DNA of 6,128 nucleotides from Methanobacteriota archaeon (GTDB lineage: Archaea > Thermoplasmatota > Poseidoniia > Poseidoniales > Poseidoniaceae). Under the pieces are notes generated by a model. That model was not told the origin of the DNA. It did no database searches and saw only the letters and a list, made by a program, of their open reading frames with translations. The DNA lies in NCBI GenBank assembly GCA_002728035.1, contig PBUZ01000108.1:1-6128 (forward strand). Reading direction: 5' to 3'. Shown here one piece after another: positions 4,475 to 6,128 of the stretch (the stretch's first letter is position 1; the number at the start of each line of letters is the position of its first letter). Position numbers and translations under genes: made by a program.

Positions 4475-6128
4475 ATGGAACCCCTAACGGTTATTCTGAT
4501 TGGATTGGCATTGATTGTCTGTGCCTACATGGCCTGGAACATTGGTGCGAACGATGTTGCCAATGCGATGGGGACCTCGGTCGGTTCTCGCGCTCTGACC
4601 CTCAAGCAAGCGGTGATCATCGCAGCCGTCTTTGAATTCGCAGGGGCGTTCTTTGCGGGTGATGCGGTAACGGATACCGTTCGAAAGGGTATTCTCAGCG
4701 TGGATTTCGCCGACCCGATGATCGATGATGTCTTCTCCACCGACATCGCCCTCGGCTTCATTGCGGCCATGATGGCCGCAGCCACGTGGCTCACCATCGC
4801 CACCCGTTATGGCCTCCCAGTTTCGACCACCCACTCCATCATCGGTGGTATCCTCGGCGTTGGGCTCATCCTCGAGGTGAAGTATTCAACCAGCCTTATC
4901 GATTGGGAAGTTGTTCGTAAAGTCGTCATGTCGTGGGTCGCCAGTCCGTTGATGGGTGGTTTGATCGGTTTCTTCTCGTTCATCATCATCAAGAAGCTCA
5001 TTCTTGACAACGACAATCCTGTTGAGCGATCCATGTGGCTTGCTCCTGTGTTGGCATTCCCGACGTTTTTCGTTCTTGGTCTCGCGTTGCAGTACAAGGC
5101 CCTCAAAGGGTTCATCTCCAAGGCAGCATCCAACGGCTGGATTGAAAACAAAAACGACTGGTTGCCCGTCAAAGAAAACGGTGTCTTCGACCCGTGGGCC
5201 GAAAATGCTTGGATACCCATCAACTCAATCATGTTGGCCGCCTTCATCGGTATCGTTTCCAGCCTGGTCCTTTACGCCGTACTACGACGCATCGATATCA
5301 CCGAAGAAAAGCGTGGATTCAAAGGTGTTGAGCGTATTTTCGTTTGGCTCCAAATCATCACAGCCGCTTACGTTGCATTCGCTCACGGCGCCAACGATCG
5401 TTCCAACGCCATCGGGCCGATGGCCGCCGTATGGCAAGTATTGAGCAGTGAAACGGGCCAATTGGCCGCGAAGGCTGAAATCCCACTCTGGCTGGTGCTG
5501 CTCGGCTCCGCCGGTATTGCCGTCGGTGTCCTCACGTGGGGCTGGCGTGTGATGGAAACCATCGGAAAGAAAATCACTGACATCACCCCAACGCGTGGGT
5601 TCGCCGCTGAATTTGGTGCTGCGACGACCATTCTCGTCTTTTCAATGCCGTTCCTCGCCGTGCCTGTTTCAACCACCCACACCCTGGTGGGTGCGGTGGT
5701 TGGCGTCGGTCTTGCTGGCGGCGCAAAGGCCGTCGACTTCCGGGTCTTCGGGAAGATTGCCGCTTCTTGGGTGGCAAGTGTCCCTGCCGCCGCCTTTGGT
5801 GCTGTTGTTCTGTTCGTCGCATCGGGTGGCGATGCACTCAACATGATCGTAATCTTGCCCCTCGCCTTCATAGCGGTTGGAGTCGCTATTTGGAAGAGCG
5901 GTTCAGAGGTCCATGTTGAAGATGCTCTTTCCGATGTTGGTAGCGACGGGCATGAAGTGACGCCGTTTGAGCTGTTCCACGAGCACGCACGAGCCGTTGA
6001 AGAGACGGTTGAGTACATGTTAGAGGCTGTGAATGTGGCCTGTGATGGTGAAGATGCAACCGATGCTATTGAAATGACGATCAAGACCGAACTCAAGGCC
6101 GACTATGTCAAGACAGAAGTACGTCGAT
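4475..6128 (+). CDS. pit: Pit-family inorganic phosphate transporter with C-terminal PhoU/DUF47-like extension (3' end cut by the window)
   Basis: Membrane transporter for inorganic phosphate, normally cation-coupled in this family. The 551 residues visible contain the two inverted family repeats. The first has GANDVANA (24-31) and GLPVSTTHS (113-121). The second has HGANDRSNAIG (304-314) and VPVSTTHT (396-403). Hydrophobic helices run through both, with a hydrophilic loop at 209-246 and a charged one at about 271-290. The last helix ends near 476. An acidic linker (SEVHVEDALSDVGSDGHE) then leads to a soluble region from about 495 beginning TPFELFHEHARAVEETVEYM and continuing to EMTIKTELKADYVKTEV. 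This resembles the start of DUF47/PhoU-like Pit accessory proteins, so a regulatory domain seems fused. Codons are rich in C-ending forms, suggesting strong expression. It lies divergent from the PhoU-like regulator. The ATG at 4475 fits the TATA box spacing. Confidence 0.93.
   Translation, partial: MEPLTVILIGLALIVCAYMAWNIGANDVANAMGTSVGSRALTLKQAVIIAAVFEFAGAFFAGDAVTDTVRKGILSVDFADPMIDDVFSTDIALGFIAAMMAAATWLTIATRYGLPVSTTHSIIGGILGVGLILEVKYSTSLIDWEVVRKVVMSWVASPLMGGLIGFFSFIIIKKLILDNDNPVERSMWLAPVLAFPTFFVLGLALQYKALKGFISKAASNGWIENKNDWLPVKENGVFDPWAENAWIPINSIMLAAFIGIVSSLVLYAVLRRIDITEEKRGFKGVERIFVWLQIITAAYVAFAHGANDRSNAIGPMAAVWQVLSSETGQLAAKAEIPLWLVLLGSAGIAVGVLTWGWRVMETIGKKITDITPTRGFAAEFGAATTILVFSMPFLAVPVSTTHTLVGAVVGVGLAGGAKAVDFRVFGKIAASWVASVPAAAFGAVVLFVASGGDALNMIVILPLAFIAVGVAIWKSGSEVHVEDALSDVGSDGHEVTPFELFHEHARAVEETVEYMLEAVNVACDGEDATDAIEMTIKTELKADYVKTEVRR

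Noticed and set aside
4484..5247. Minus-strand open frames opposite the N-terminal half of the transporter
   Set aside because: They lie antisense to the conserved Pit motifs and encode compositionally odd peptides. No promoter-like sequence precedes them.
5383..6096. Long minus-strand open frame (237 codons) inside the transporter gene
   Set aside because: It is antisense to clear Pit coding sequence. The product is low-complexity Ser/Thr/Ala/Pro-rich with no domain, as expected from the mirror of GC-rich codons.

Overview
The window looks archaeal, most likely an uncultivated marine euryarchaeote of the Poseidoniales (Marine Group II) type. The archaeal call rests on four observations: a tRNA-Leu gene with no encoded CCA tail, AT-rich TATA-like boxes about 25 bp before start codons with no Shine-Dalgarno (the leaderless pattern), a PhoU-family protein with an N-terminal AbrB/SpoVT-like domain, and an acidic membrane-anchored protein. 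The group assignment is an inference from overall protein style and cannot be proven here.

Layout. Positions 1-62 hold the 3' two thirds of a tRNA-Leu(GAG) gene; its 5' end lies outside the window. Behind it are up to three progressively weaker copies of only its 3' part (92-145, 186-210, 251-264), ending in a T-run. This resembles an array of old integration scars or a decayed tandem duplication. Positions 272-1267 (minus) encode a SAM-dependent methyltransferase with an N-terminal four-cysteine zinc ribbon. A short divergent promoter region separates it from a two-gene plus-strand operon (1326-3344): an unrecognised polytopic membrane protein of about 12 helices, and a small single-pass protein with an acidic outer domain.

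That operon converges, with only 16 bp between stop codons, on a minus-strand AbrB-PhoU type phosphate regulator (3361-4401). The regulator is divergent from a Pit-family inorganic phosphate transporter (4475 to beyond the window end). Their 73 bp intergenic region carries a TATA-like box for each gene and a perfect 14-bp palindrome overlapping the regulator's box, a plausible operator. The transporter continues past its last membrane helix into a second, PhoU/DUF47-like helical region cut by the window end, so a regulatory domain appears fused to the permease.

How the genes work together: phoU and pit form a coherent phosphate-uptake module. The methyltransferase and the membrane operon have no visible link to phosphate. 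No CRISPR array, transposase, integrase or rRNA is visible. The most unusual signals are the tRNA 3'-end array, the Pit-DUF47 fusion with its palindromic control region, and the uncharacterised two-gene membrane operon.
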